From Mesotoga sp. (GTDB taxonomy: Bacteria > Thermotogota > Thermotogae > Petrotogales > Kosmotogaceae), in contig WOZY01000302.1 of assembly GCA_011620045.1 (NCBI GenBank), forward strand, positions 1 to 5,387: a stretch of DNA of 5,387 bases, written 5' to 3'. Positions 1-5,387 of this stretch are shown here, one piece after another. Position 1 is the first letter of the stretch. Every line of letters starts with the position of its first letter. Under the pieces are notes generated by a model, which saw nothing but the letters and a program-made list of their open reading frames with translations, was not told where the DNA came from and did not search any database. Both the position numbers and the translations under genes were made by a program.

Positions 1-2627
1 CTTCCCCTATCTCCGAAAACGGACCTGATTATCTTCTCTTCAGGAGTGGTTTCTGATTCGCCTTTGGGCGTAACCTTTCCAACAAGAATGTCTTGTGAAG
101 TAACATAAGCTCCTACTCTTACTATTCCGCTCTCATCGAGATTCTTCAGCGATTCCTTCGATACGTTAGGAATATCGGCGGTAATCTCTTCCGGACCTAG
201 CTGGGTATCCCTCGCGATCGTCTCATACATCTCAACATGGATAGTCGTGAAGGTGTCATCTTCTAGCAGTTCCTGGTTGACCAAAATAGCATCTTCGAAG
301 TTGTACCCTTCCCAGGGCATGAAAGCTACCAGCACGTTCTTCCCAAGGGCAAGCTCTCCCATTTCCGTTGAGGGACCGTCCGCGATTGGAGCTCCCTTTT
401 CTACTTCCTCGCCAACGTATACTATCGGTCTTTGGTTTACCGCAGTGTCCTGGTTTGTCCTCACGAATTTGAATAGAGTATAAACATCTTCGATTGGCTT
501 TCCTTTCTCATCAAGCTCAGGCTTGCCTTTTTCATCTAGCCTCTGAACGATAATTCTTCGCCCGTCAACACTAATTACCTCGCCCTTGTGCTTTGCAAGA
601 ACAACATATCCTGAATCTCTGGCAGCCACACCTTCGACACCTGTCCCAACAATGGGAGCTTCGGATTTGATAACTGGCACGGCCTGCCTCTGCATGTTTG
701 ATCCCATTAATGCTCTATTGGCATCGTCGTTTTCCAGAAAAGGTATCAAAGAAGTCGAGATTGAAACGATCTGTTTTGGAGAGACCGACATGTAGTTAAC
801 ATCTTCCCTGTTGACATACCTTACCTCACCTGCATTACGGATTTCGACGTTTTCATCCAGAATACGACCGGTTCCGTCCATAGAGATAGTAGAATGAGCA
901 ATGTTGTAACGCTCTTCTTCGTCTGCGGCAAGATATACAATATCGTCACTAGCTACTCCATTCTGAACCTTTCTGTAAGGAGTCAGAAGAAACCCGAACT
1001 TGTCTATCTTTGCAAAGGTAGCCATTGAAGTCATCAGTCCAATATTGGCGCCTTCAGGGGTCTCTATGGGACACATTCTACCGTAGTGAGAGTGATGAAC
1101 GTCACGGACCTCGAATCTTGCGTGTTCTCTCTTCAAGCCTCCCGGTCCAATGGCAGAAAGTCTCCTCTTGTTTGTTAACTCTGCAAGCGGATTGACCTGG
1201 TCCATGAACTGAGAAAGCTGACTCGTTGCAAAGAATTGATGCAGCGTGGTCATCAGCGTTCTTACATTTACAAGACTCTGCACCGCGATTTTGTCAAAGG
1301 AAGTGTAGATGGTAAGCTTCTCCTCGAGTAGCTTATGTATTTTGATGAAGGCCTTCTCAAATTCAGTTTCCATGAGTTCGCCCACTGTTCTAACCCGTTT
1401 GTTTCCGAGGTGGTCCTTCGTATCGAGAAGTTCCGGGCGGCTTTCTATTTCTGTTAAATGCCTTGCCGCTAGGACCACGTCAAGTACGGTAAGAACACTG
1501 GACTCTTCTGCGTAATCCGTGTCCTTTGAGACTTTCCTTCCTTCAAATTCCTTCAGGTAGTCTTGATAGACCTTCTTAAGCCTGCTGTTGACCTTGTATC
1601 TGCCGACATCGGAAAAGTCAAATCGGTCGGGACTGAAGTATAGGTTGGTTATGTAGCTCTTGGCGGCATTTATTCGAGGAATTTCACCGGGTCTGAGCTT
1701 TCTGAAAAGTTCAATATAGGCGTCATCCTCGGTCATTCCTTCTCCGTATGTCTTCTGCAGCGCAATGAAAGTCTTCATTGCAATAGGGAGCGGCAGCTTT
1801 ATTGTCTTTACGTCTGCCTCGATTGCTCTTGAGATAATATCTTCAGTCAGTAGCGTTCCCTTTTCAGCTATCAGGTCCCCGCCAGGAGTCTTGATATCTT
1901 CAAGTATCATACTTCCAACATTTGCGAGTAATTCATCCTCGTCCGACACATCATATCCACTTTCAAAAAGTCTGAGCAAATCGAGATCGTTTTCGTAACC
2001 CAGAGCCTTCAGGAAGACAAAGAAATTCAGTTTTCTTCTTCTGTCGATTCTAGCCTGCATTATTTGCTTGTTGGGATTAAGGAGGATCTCAAACCACGCA
2101 CCTTTTACAGGCAGAAAATGCGCAATATAAATGGGAAGAGAACCCGATACCGCCTTCGTAGGTTCATCAACAAAATAGACACCCGGAGACCTCACGAGCT
2201 GATTAACGATTACTCTTTCCGCTCCGTTGATTATGAAGGAGGCGTTGTCAGTCATAAAAGGCAAGTATCCAAAAAAGGCCTCTTCCTCCTTGATCTCTCC
2301 GGTATAAAGGTCGGTGATTCTTACAGTCACATAAAGCGGAACTGAATACGTGAGACCTTTGTCTTTACACTCCTGAATGGAGTGTTTTGCCTCGCCTATT
2401 CTGGTCGATACAAAATCCAGAGAGAAGCCTTTCTCGCCCTTCTTGAGATCCGAACGCTGGATCTGCGACTTGATGGGGGAATACTTCTTCAGAACACTCA
2501 GAAGACCTTCATCTATGAACCACTCGAAGGAACGAGTCTGGATCTCAATGAGATTCGGGATTTCAAGAGGTTCATACACTCTTCCAAATACCCACCGCTC
2601 TCGTTTGCCAAAAATGGCCTTTCTCAT
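1..2627 (-). CDS. rpoB: DNA-directed RNA polymerase subunit beta, N-terminal 875 residues (3' end cut by window)
   Basis: Beta subunit of the core RNA polymerase, which with beta' forms the active site. I read the frame codon by codon from ATG 2627 to the window edge and found no stop or frameshift. Landmarks: [18 protein letters not shown] (about residues 135-152, the N-terminal rifampicin region); [17 protein letters not shown] before the fork/Rif pocket; [13 protein letters not shown] onward (Rif region, 467-493); [16 protein letters not shown]; and [12 protein letters not shown], whose Glu778/Asp779 match the E. coli E813/D814 pair near the NTP site. The last visible motif is IRSVFGDRG; the C-terminal third is outside the window. 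The start is supported by AGAGGTGATC, a long match to the anti-Shine-Dalgarno, with GAGG 7 bases before ATG. Asn486 replaces the usual His526 (E. coli number), and an LDEKGKP peptide is duplicated at 697-711. rpoC is expected next but is not seen. Confidence 0.98.
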   Translation of the reverse strand, partial: MRKAIFGKRERWVFGRVYEPLEIPNLIEIQTRSFEWFIDEGLLSVLKKYSPIKSQIQRSDLKKGEKGFSLDFVSTRIGEAKHSIQECKDKGLTYSVPLYVTVRITDLYTGEIKEEEAFFGYLPFMTDNASFIINGAERVIVNQLVRSPGVYFVDEPTKAVSGSLPIYIAHFLPVKGAWFEILLNPNKQIMQARIDRRRKLNFFVFLKALGYENDLDLLRLFESGYDVSDEDELLANVGSMILEDIKTPGGDLIAEKGTLLTEDIISRAIEADVKTIKLPLPIAMKTFIALQKTYGEGMTEDDAYIELFRKLRPGEIPRINAAKSYITNLYFSPDRFDFSDVGRYKVNSRLKKVYQDYLKEFEGRKVSKDTDYAEESSVLTVLDVVLAARHLTEIESRPELLDTKDHLGNKRVRTVGELMETEFEKAFIKIHKLLEEKLTIYTSFDKIAVQSLVNVRTLMTTLHQFFATSQLSQFMDQVNPLAELTNKRRLSAIGPGGLKREHARFEVRDVHHSHYGRMCPIETPEGANIGLMTSMATFAKIDKFGFLLTPYRKVQNGVASDDIVYLAADEEERYNIAHSTISMDGTGRILDENVEIRNAGEVRYVNREDVNYMSVSPKQIVSISTSLIPFLENDDANRALMGSNMQRQAVPVIKSEAPIVGTGVEGVAARDSGYVVLAKHKGEVISVDGRRIIVQRLDEKGKPELDEKGKPIEDVYTLFKFVRTNQDTAVNQRPIVYVGEEVEKGAPIADGPSTEMGELALGKNVLVAFMPWEGYNFEDAILVNQELLEDDTFTTIHVEMYETIARDTQLGPEEITADIPNVSKESLKNLDESGIVRVGAYVTSQDILVGKVTPKGESETTPEEKIIRSVFGDRG
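492..539 (-). repeat. In-frame tandem 8-codon repeat inside rpoB
   Basis: Two adjacent copies encode LDEKGKP: residues 697-703 (bases 519-539) and 705-711 (bases 495-515). The repeat unit is 24 bases. The 21 bases encoding LDEKGKP differ at four positions between copies, all silent third-codon positions, so the peptide is conserved while the DNA has drifted. It lies between the strand [13 protein letters not shown] and [13 protein letters not shown], probably in a charged surface loop. Confidence 0.85.
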
Positions 2628-2659
2628 CAGATCACCTCTCGTATGTTTTAGCACACCAA

Positions 2660-2690
2660 ACCCACATCAGAGGATTTCCCTGATGTGGGT
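2660..2690 (-). other. Strong hairpin in the rplL-rpoB gap (rpoB 5' leader structure or attenuator)
   Basis: Inverted repeat with perfect 11-bp arms, ACCCACATCAG and CTGATGTGGGT, around a 9-base loop. A G-U and a G-C pair could extend the stem into the loop. On the transcribed strand only TTTGG follows the stem, so it is not a convincing intrinsic terminator. A partial attenuator, an RNase processing site as in the E. coli rplL-rpoB gap, or a protective 5' hairpin for a transcript starting at the adjacent promoter all fit. A second weak 5-bp stem (about 2641-2656) lies between it and the rpoB Shine-Dalgarno. Confidence 0.8.
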
Positions 2691-2696
2691 GTCTTT

Positions 2697-2724
2697 ATTA
2701 TACAGAAAATATGTAACCAGACAA
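2697..2724 (-). promoter_or_regulatory. Probable internal sigma-70-type promoter for rpoB(C)
   Basis: On the minus strand TTGTCT (2719-2724, 4 of 6 matches to the -35 consensus) is followed after 16 bases by a perfect -10 hexamer TATAAT (2697-2702). The spacer is AT-rich. Transcription would start near 2690, exactly where the strong hairpin begins. The promoter sits just after the rplL stop, so it would let rpoB be transcribed separately from the ribosomal protein genes. This is sequence pattern only; no start-site data are available. Confidence 0.6.
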
Positions 2725-2732
2725 TTGCCCAA

Positions 2733-3119
2733 TTACTTCAGTTCGACTTCGGCGCCAGCTTCTTCAAGCTGCTTCTTCAGTTCTTCTGCCTCCGCTTTTG
2801 GAAGGTTCTCTTTGACAACGCCTTCCGCCGTTCCAGCCTTTTCAACAAGATCCTTGGCTTCCTTTAGTCCGAGTCCGGTTATCGTTCTTACGACCTTAAT
2901 AACATCGATCTTCTTCGCTCCAAAAGACTTCAGAACAACCTTGAATTCAGACTGCTCTTCCTCTTCCTCGTCTGCCGCATTACCTGCCGCAGGCGCCGCA
3001 GCGACAGCCATAGGAGCTGCTGCGCTGACACCAAATTCCTCTTCCAAGGCCTTCACAAGTTCAGAAAGCTCTGCTACTGTCATTCCTTTTATTGTGCCTA
3101 TTAGTTCTTCCTTAGTCAT
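2733..3119 (-). CDS. rplL: 50S ribosomal protein L7/L12
   Basis: Stalk protein, 128 residues, present on the ribosome as dimers bound to L10; it recruits and stimulates translational GTPases. An N-terminal dimerisation/L10-binding domain (about 1-31, [20 protein letters not shown]) is followed by an Ala/Pro-rich flexible hinge (about 32-57). The C-terminal globular domain (about 58-128) has the family core [20 protein letters not shown] and [14 protein letters not shown] and ends in EAGAEVELK. An upstream in-frame ATG at 3137 would add six residues (MWRCGK), but its codons contain the GGAGG Shine-Dalgarno that serves ATG 3119 at a 9-base spacing. I therefore start at 3119, which gives the usual family length. 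The hinge ends in an unusually acidic DEEEEE run (50-55). It lies 21 bases after rplJ and is co-transcribed with it. Confidence 0.97.
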   Translation of the reverse strand: MTKEELIGTIKGMTVAELSELVKALEEEFGVSAAAPMAVAAAPAAGNAADEEEEEQSEFKVVLKSFGAKKIDVIKVVRTITGLGLKEAKDLVEKAGTAEGVVKENLPKAEAEELKKQLEEAGAEVELK

Positions 3120-3128
3120 CTTACCACA

Positions 3129-3133
3129 CCTCC
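3129..3133 (-). promoter_or_regulatory. Shine-Dalgarno of rplL (decides the start)
   Basis: GGAGG lies 9 bases before ATG 3119. It falls inside the codons of the alternative upstream start at 3137, so that longer start is very unlikely to be used. Confidence 0.85.
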
Positions 3134-3140
3134 ACATGAA

Positions 3141-3683
3141 TCATTCAGCTTTTTTATCCTTAATTGCATTTAGAGCATACAGGAACTTCGTTAGCACTCC
3201 ATTCAGAGTATATACAAGACCGGTTATAGGAGCAGCAAATCCTCCCACAACCATAGCAATCAGTTGATCTCTCGAAGGCAATTTTGCAAGTTCTGCAGAT
3301 TGGTCTCCGGTGAAGTATTTCCCTTCAAGAAATCCTGCTTTTATGACTGGCAAGGTCTTATTGTTCTTGTTGAAATCAGTTATTATCTTCAGCGCTGAGA
3401 TCGGATCCTCATCATCCACAGTCAGCACTGCCGTCGTACCGGTAATTGAGTCTTTCCATTCGCTTTCGTCAAAACCGGCATTGTTTAGAGCAAGCCTGAC
3501 CAGCGTGTTCTTCTTTATCGTGAACTGGGCTCTATCTTCGTACTTTTCATAAAGTCTGTCTCTGAAAGTAGTGATTTCATCTACCTTCATACCCTTATAG
3601 TCCGCGAACAGTATTAGAGAAGACTTCTTGTAGGCCTCTGATAGACTCTCAACGATTTCTTCTTTTCTTTCTCTGGTTAGCAC
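3141..3683 (-). CDS. rplJ: 50S ribosomal protein L10 (GTG start)
   Basis: L10 anchors the L7/L12 stalk to 23S rRNA and, with L12, represses its own operon. From the GTG at 3683 it has 180 residues. The N-terminal RNA-binding domain includes SLILFADYKGMKVDEI (about 22-37) and FTIKKNTLVRLAL (about 54-66). FLEGKYF and AKLPSRDQLIAMVVGG lead into the long C-terminal helix (about 138-180, ending ALNAIKDKKAE) that binds L12 dimers. An in-frame GTG at 3692 overlaps the GGAGG Shine-Dalgarno, which stands 8 bases before GTG 3683. The 3683 start gives MLTRERKE, matching the N-terminus I recall for T. maritima L10. The tail is as long as that of T. maritima L10, which binds three L12 dimers; three dimers here is inference. 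A leader with an L10-binding element and terminator precedes it. Confidence 0.97.
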   Translation of the reverse strand: MLTRERKEEIVESLSEAYKKSSLILFADYKGMKVDEITTFRDRLYEKYEDRAQFTIKKNTLVRLALNNAGFDESEWKDSITGTTAVLTVDDEDPISALKIITDFNKNNKTLPVIKAGFLEGKYFTGDQSAELAKLPSRDQLIAMVVGGFAAPITGLVYTLNGVLTKFLYALNAIKDKKAE

Positions 3684-3691
3684 TTCTCGCA

Positions 3692-3696
3692 CCTCC
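3692..3696 (-). promoter_or_regulatory. Shine-Dalgarno of rplJ (decides the start)
   Basis: GGAGG within AAAGGAGGT, 8 bases before GTG 3683. It overlaps the competing GTG at 3692, which supports the shorter protein. It begins only six bases after the attenuator's four-T tract, so RNAs ended at the attenuator would lack it. Confidence 0.85.
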
Positions 3697-3702
3697 TTTC
3701 AG

Positions 3703-3728
3703 AAAAGCGGCCCCAAAATCGAGGCCGC
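3703..3728 (-). terminator. Intrinsic terminator (attenuator) in the rplJ leader
   Basis: The minus strand reads GCGGCCTC, a GATTTT loop, then GGGGCCGC followed by TTTTCT. That is an 8-bp stem (seven Watson-Crick pairs and one U-G) with a short T tract. It stands just before the rplJ Shine-Dalgarno and after the L10-binding element, the arrangement expected for attenuation of rplJL. The T tract is short, so termination is probably partial, which suits a control point inside an essential operon. Confidence 0.8.
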
Positions 3729-3755
3729 AGAAGGCTATATCTTCTACATGCCTCG
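3720..3755 (-). promoter_or_regulatory. Candidate antiterminator competing with both the L10 site and the terminator
   Basis: CGAGGC (3750-3755), part of the L10-binding element, is the exact complement of GCCTCG (3720-3725), which includes most of the 5' arm of the terminator. Between them AGAAG and CTTCT (3729-3745) can form an inner hairpin. The antiterminator would therefore be a 6-bp stem closed over a 5-bp stem. If L10(L12) holds CGAGGC in its own fold, the terminator arm is free and transcription stops. Without L10, the antiterminator can form and rplJL is transcribed. The pairing is seen; the switching is inferred from the known Bacillus rplJL mechanism. Confidence 0.65.
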
Positions 3756-3796
3756 GTAGGCGGCTTACGCTCTTAATTACCTACTGTCTCTGGCAT
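3748..3796 (-). ncRNA. L10 leader: L10(L12)-binding element upstream of rplJ
   Basis: The minus strand contains the family hallmarks CCAGAGACAGTAGG and GCCTACCGAGGC. An outer stem pairs ATGCC (3792-3796) with GGCAT (3748-3752). An inner stem pairs GTAGG (3780-3784) with CCTAC (3756-3760). The bulged AGAGACA and CGA segments between them are the region where L10 leaders form a kink-turn-like fold recognised by the L10(L12) complex. Binding would lower rplJL expression when L10 is in excess. The rest of the rplA-rplJ gap (about 3797-3822) is A-rich and shows no other clear signal. Confidence 0.85.
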
Positions 3797-3822
3797 TGAA
3801 TCTATATCTTGTTTTTGTTTGA

Positions 3823-4521
3823 CTACTTCTCTGTCTCTTTAACGAAATCTACCTTTATTCCTGCACCCATGGTCGTTGTGAGGAAGACTCTCTGAACGAA
3901 TCTACCTTTCGAACCGGATGGCTTCATTCTTGTAATCTGATTCAGAGCCGAGACGAAGTTTTCACGCAGTTTCCCACTTTCAAACGACTTCTTTCCGATA
4001 GGCAGATGAAGATTCCCTGTCTTATCGTTCTTCACTTCGATTCTCCCAGCTTTGAATCCTTTAACAGCATCTTCGACGTCGGTTGTCACAGTTCCGGCCT
4101 TGGGAGATGGCATAAGGCCACGCGGGCCAAGAACCTTACCCAGTCTACCTATGTCTCTCATCATATCAGGAGTAGCGATAGCGACATCAAAACCTGTCCA
4201 GCCACCTTGAATCTGCTGAACTAGATCGTCCGAGCCCACAAAGTCCGCTCCGGCCTGTCTGGCAACATCTGCCTGCTCTCCTTTGGCAAACACCAGAACC
4301 CGTACATCCTTTCCAGTTCCATGAGGAAGGGAAATTGTACCCCTAACCTGCTGATCAGACTTTGAAGGATCGATTCCAAGCTTTATGTGCATCTCAACGG
4401 TCTCATCAAACTTAGTTGGCGGAAAACTCTTTAACAACTCTATAGACTCTTCCACAGAGTAAACTCTGACTCTGTCGACGGACTTTCTAGCTTGAATGTA
4501 TCTCTTTGATCTAACCGGCAT
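3823..4521 (-). CDS. rplA: 50S ribosomal protein L1
   Basis: L1 forms the mobile stalk at the tRNA exit site and, in many bacteria, represses translation of its own rplK-rplA mRNA. The length, 232 residues, is normal. Domain I is split between the two ends: N-terminal [12 protein letters not shown] and [16 protein letters not shown] (36-51), and the C-terminal RNA-binding signature [12 protein letters not shown] (214-225). Domain II lies between them and holds [20 protein letters not shown] (125-144), followed by the domain I segment [15 protein letters not shown] (156-170). MGAG in place of the commoner MGPG is also found in E. coli L1, so it is not a defect. ATG 4521 has GAGGAGG 7 bases upstream; this overlaps the rplK stop, pointing to translational coupling with rplK 12 bases away. 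Confidence 0.98.
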   Translation of the reverse strand: MPVRSKRYIQARKSVDRVRVYSVEESIELLKSFPPTKFDETVEMHIKLGIDPSKSDQQVRGTISLPHGTGKDVRVLVFAKGEQADVARQAGADFVGSDDLVQQIQGGWTGFDVAIATPDMMRDIGRLGKVLGPRGLMPSPKAGTVTTDVEDAVKGFKAGRIEVKNDKTGNLHLPIGKKSFESGKLRENFVSALNQITRMKPSGSKGRFVQRVFLTTTMGAGIKVDFVKETEK

Positions 4522-4528
4522 TCAGACC

Positions 4529-4535
4529 CCTCCTC
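4529..4535 (-). promoter_or_regulatory. rplA Shine-Dalgarno overlapping the rplK stop codon
   Basis: GAGGAGG shares two bases with the rplK TGA (4534-4536) and ends 7 bases before ATG 4521. A ribosome finishing rplK covers the rplA start region, so L11 and L1 synthesis are probably coupled. One repressor site before rplK could then control both. Confidence 0.8.
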
Positions 4536-4959
4536 AACCTATGATTTCGATGCCCATGTTGCGAGCAGTTCCAGCAATAATCTTCGCAGCGGCATCGACT
4601 GTTCTGGCATTGAGATCGGGCATTTTGACTTTCGCGATTTCTTCTAGCTGTGCCCTGGTAACCTTGCCAACCTTGTCACGATTAGGAACTCCAGAGCCCT
4701 TCTGGATTCCGGCGGCTTTAAGCAATAGGAAGCTGGCGGGCGGAGTTTTGAGGATAAAGCTGAAGGATCTGTCTGCATATACCGAAATAACTACCGGCAG
4801 CACCATTCCGGCTTTGTCTGAAGTCTCTGCATTGAACTGCTTGCAGAACCCCATGATATTCACTCCATGCTGACCGAGAGCCGGTCCTACTGGAGGTGCT
4901 GGCGTTGCCTTCCCCGCTTCAAGCTGTAGCTTGATTTGGGCAATAATCTTCTTAGACAT
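4534..4959 (-). CDS. rplK: 50S ribosomal protein L11
   Basis: L11 binds the 1067-region stem-loops of 23S rRNA in the GTPase-associated centre and contacts elongation factors and RelA-type proteins. It has 141 residues, the standard length. The N-terminal domain carries the proline-rich helix [16 protein letters not shown] (20-35), the site of thiostrepton-type antibiotic contacts, and the conserved [11 protein letters not shown] (36-46). The C-terminal rRNA-binding domain has [15 protein letters not shown] (71-85), KMPDLNA (112-118) and the ending [14 protein letters not shown] 4959 follows AAGGAGG with a 9-base gap after GGAGG. The Shine-Dalgarno is immediately adjacent to a hairpin resembling an L1 target, so repression by L1 is likely. 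Confidence 0.98.
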   Translation of the reverse strand: MSKKIIAQIKLQLEAGKATPAPPVGPALGQHGVNIMGFCKQFNAETSDKAGMVLPVVISVYADRSFSFILKTPPASFLLLKAAGIQKGSGVPNRDKVGKVTRAQLEEIAKVKMPDLNARTVDAAAKIIAGTARNMGIEIIG

Positions 4960-4975
4960 ATTTGCTTACCTCCTT

Positions 4976-5001
4976 GTGGTAAACGGGCTTAGCCCTCCCA
5001 C
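4976..5001 (-). promoter_or_regulatory. Candidate L1-binding hairpin in the rplK leader
   Basis: On the minus strand GTGG (4998-5001) pairs with CCAC (4976-4979), and GGGC pairs with GCCC across a TAA loop. The two stems are separated by an asymmetric internal loop: GA on the 5' side and GTTTA on the 3' side. The arms GUGGGAG and UACCAC repeat the L1 site of 23S rRNA as I recall it (GGUGGGAG ... AUACCACC), although the 3' loop lacks the usual GAAA. The last paired base touches the rplK AAGGAGG, so L1 bound here would block ribosome entry. The structure is seen; the L1 role is inferred from homologous leaders. Confidence 0.55.
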
Positions 5002-5012
5002 TTTTTCGTAGA

Positions 5013-5387
5013 TCAGACTATTTTCTCAACCTCAGACAAACTGAGGATAACTGGTGTCTCTCTTCCAAAGATACTAACGACAACTTTCAATTCCTGTCTT
5101 TCAGGATCTAGACCTGTCACTTTTCCAACGAAGTCTTCAAATGGACCTGTATTGATTCTAACGACCTCGCCGATATCAAAGTCAACTTCTATCTTGACTG
5201 GACCGCCTGAATGTTCTTCATACTCTTCAATTCCTACCAACCTCAACAAGGCCTTTATTTCTTTCTCCTTGAGCTGTACAGGCTGACCTCCTACCGAAAC
5301 GAAGTTGACAACATTCGGAGTGTTCTTGACAACATTCCACGTCTCTTCATTCATTATCATCTCGATGAAGACATAGCCGGGATATAG
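5013..5387 (-). CDS. nusG: Transcription termination/antitermination factor NusG, C-terminal 124 residues (5' end cut by window)
   Basis: NusG binds the polymerase clamp through its NGN domain and contacts Rho or ribosomal protein S10 through its KOW domain. The window holds the end of the NGN domain, starting LYPGYVFIEMIMNEETW and including NTPNVVNFVSVGGQPVQL. After an acidic linker (IEEYEEHSGG) comes the complete KOW domain (about fragment residues 70-123): GEVVRINTGPFEDFVGKVTG, then LKVVVSIFGRETPVILSL and EVEKIV. The frame is open to the window edge, so the Met codons at 5360 and nearby are internal, not starts. Thermotoga NusG carries a large extra domain inserted upstream of the LFPGYVF region; that part is outside the window, so its presence cannot be judged. 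The rplK leader hairpin follows within the 53-base gap. Confidence 0.97.
   Translation of the reverse strand, partial: LYPGYVFIEMIMNEETWNVVKNTPNVVNFVSVGGQPVQLKEKEIKALLRLVGIEEYEEHSGGPVKIEVDFDIGEVVRINTGPFEDFVGKVTGLDPERQELKVVVSIFGRETPVILSLSEVEKIV

Noticed and set aside
247..2345. Several plus-strand open frames of 68-93 codons opposite rpoB
   Set aside because: All lie opposite the continuous beta frame, have no family resemblance, and are rich in Ser/Phe/Leu as expected of shadows.
2660..2700. Intrinsic terminator on the plus strand
   Set aside because: Read on the plus strand the stem is followed by GTCTTTATT, a weak T-rich tail, but no plus-strand gene ends here.
2377..3267. Plus-strand 296-codon open frame across the rpoB start, rplL and the rplJ end
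   Set aside because: It is antisense to well-supported genes, crosses two gene boundaries, and its Ser/Ala-rich product is what the complement of acidic and Ala-rich rplL codons gives. There is no recognisable domain.
3785..3822. Promoter before rplJ (a GATATAGAT -10-like stretch in the A-rich end of the rplA-rplJ gap)
   Set aside because: The -10 match is imperfect and no acceptable -35 lies at the right distance. The region is better explained as the linker before the L10 leader.
3310..4873. Plus-strand open frames opposite rplJ, rplA and rplK
   Set aside because: They are antisense to clear ribosomal protein genes and show no conserved motif.
5352..5360. Met codons at the start of MIMNEETW as the nusG start
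   Set aside because: The frame continues upstream to the window edge with LYPGYVFIE, a conserved internal NusG motif, so these Met residues are internal.
1..5387. Mobile element, CRISPR array, attachment site or unknown system
   Set aside because: The window is almost fully occupied by a conserved housekeeping operon. No spaced direct repeats, transposase motifs or unexplained gaps over 300 bases are present.

Overview
The window carries one continuous block of minus-strand genes. It is the classical transcription/translation operon running nusG - rplK - rplA - rplJ - rplL - rpoB, read from position 5387 down to position 1. Both ends are cut: nusG lacks its N-terminal part and rpoB lacks its C-terminal part. 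The gene order, a 180-residue L10 with a long L12-binding tail, the NusG and L7/L12 sequences, and base composition in the mid-40s percent GC (estimated by eye) suggest a member of the Thermotogota. Compared from memory with Thermotoga maritima, the beta subunit lacks two insertions, so a Kosmotoga/Mesotoga-type lineage is more likely than Thermotoga itself. This placement is inference, not a search result.

Layout, in transcription order: nusG C-terminal half (5387-5013); a 53-base gap with a hairpin resembling the L1-binding site of 23S rRNA, directly against the rplK Shine-Dalgarno sequence; rplK/L11 (4959-4534); a 12-base gap in which the rplA Shine-Dalgarno overlaps the rplK stop; rplA/L1 (4521-3823); an rplJ leader of about 140 bases with the L10-binding element, an antiterminator and an intrinsic terminator; rplJ/L10 (GTG start, 3683-3141); rplL/L7/L12 (3119-2733); a 105-base gap with a consensus-like promoter and a strong hairpin; rpoB/beta (2627 to beyond position 1).

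The genes work together. L11, L10 and L7/L12 build the GTPase-associated centre and stalk of the 50S subunit, and L1 forms the tRNA-exit stalk. NusG couples RNA polymerase to Rho or the ribosome, and beta is the catalytic half of the polymerase. The gaps hold what look like three control layers: L1 feedback on rplK-rplA, L10(L12) feedback by attenuation on rplJL, and a separate promoter plus 5' hairpin for rpoB(C).

I see no mobile element, CRISPR array, tRNA or rRNA gene, and no unknown gene. The plus strand has only shadow reading frames. I do not see an undescribed system here. The points most worth a second look are the leader RNAs, the rpoB promoter/hairpin pair, and an asparagine at the rifampicin-pocket position equivalent to E. 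coli His526.
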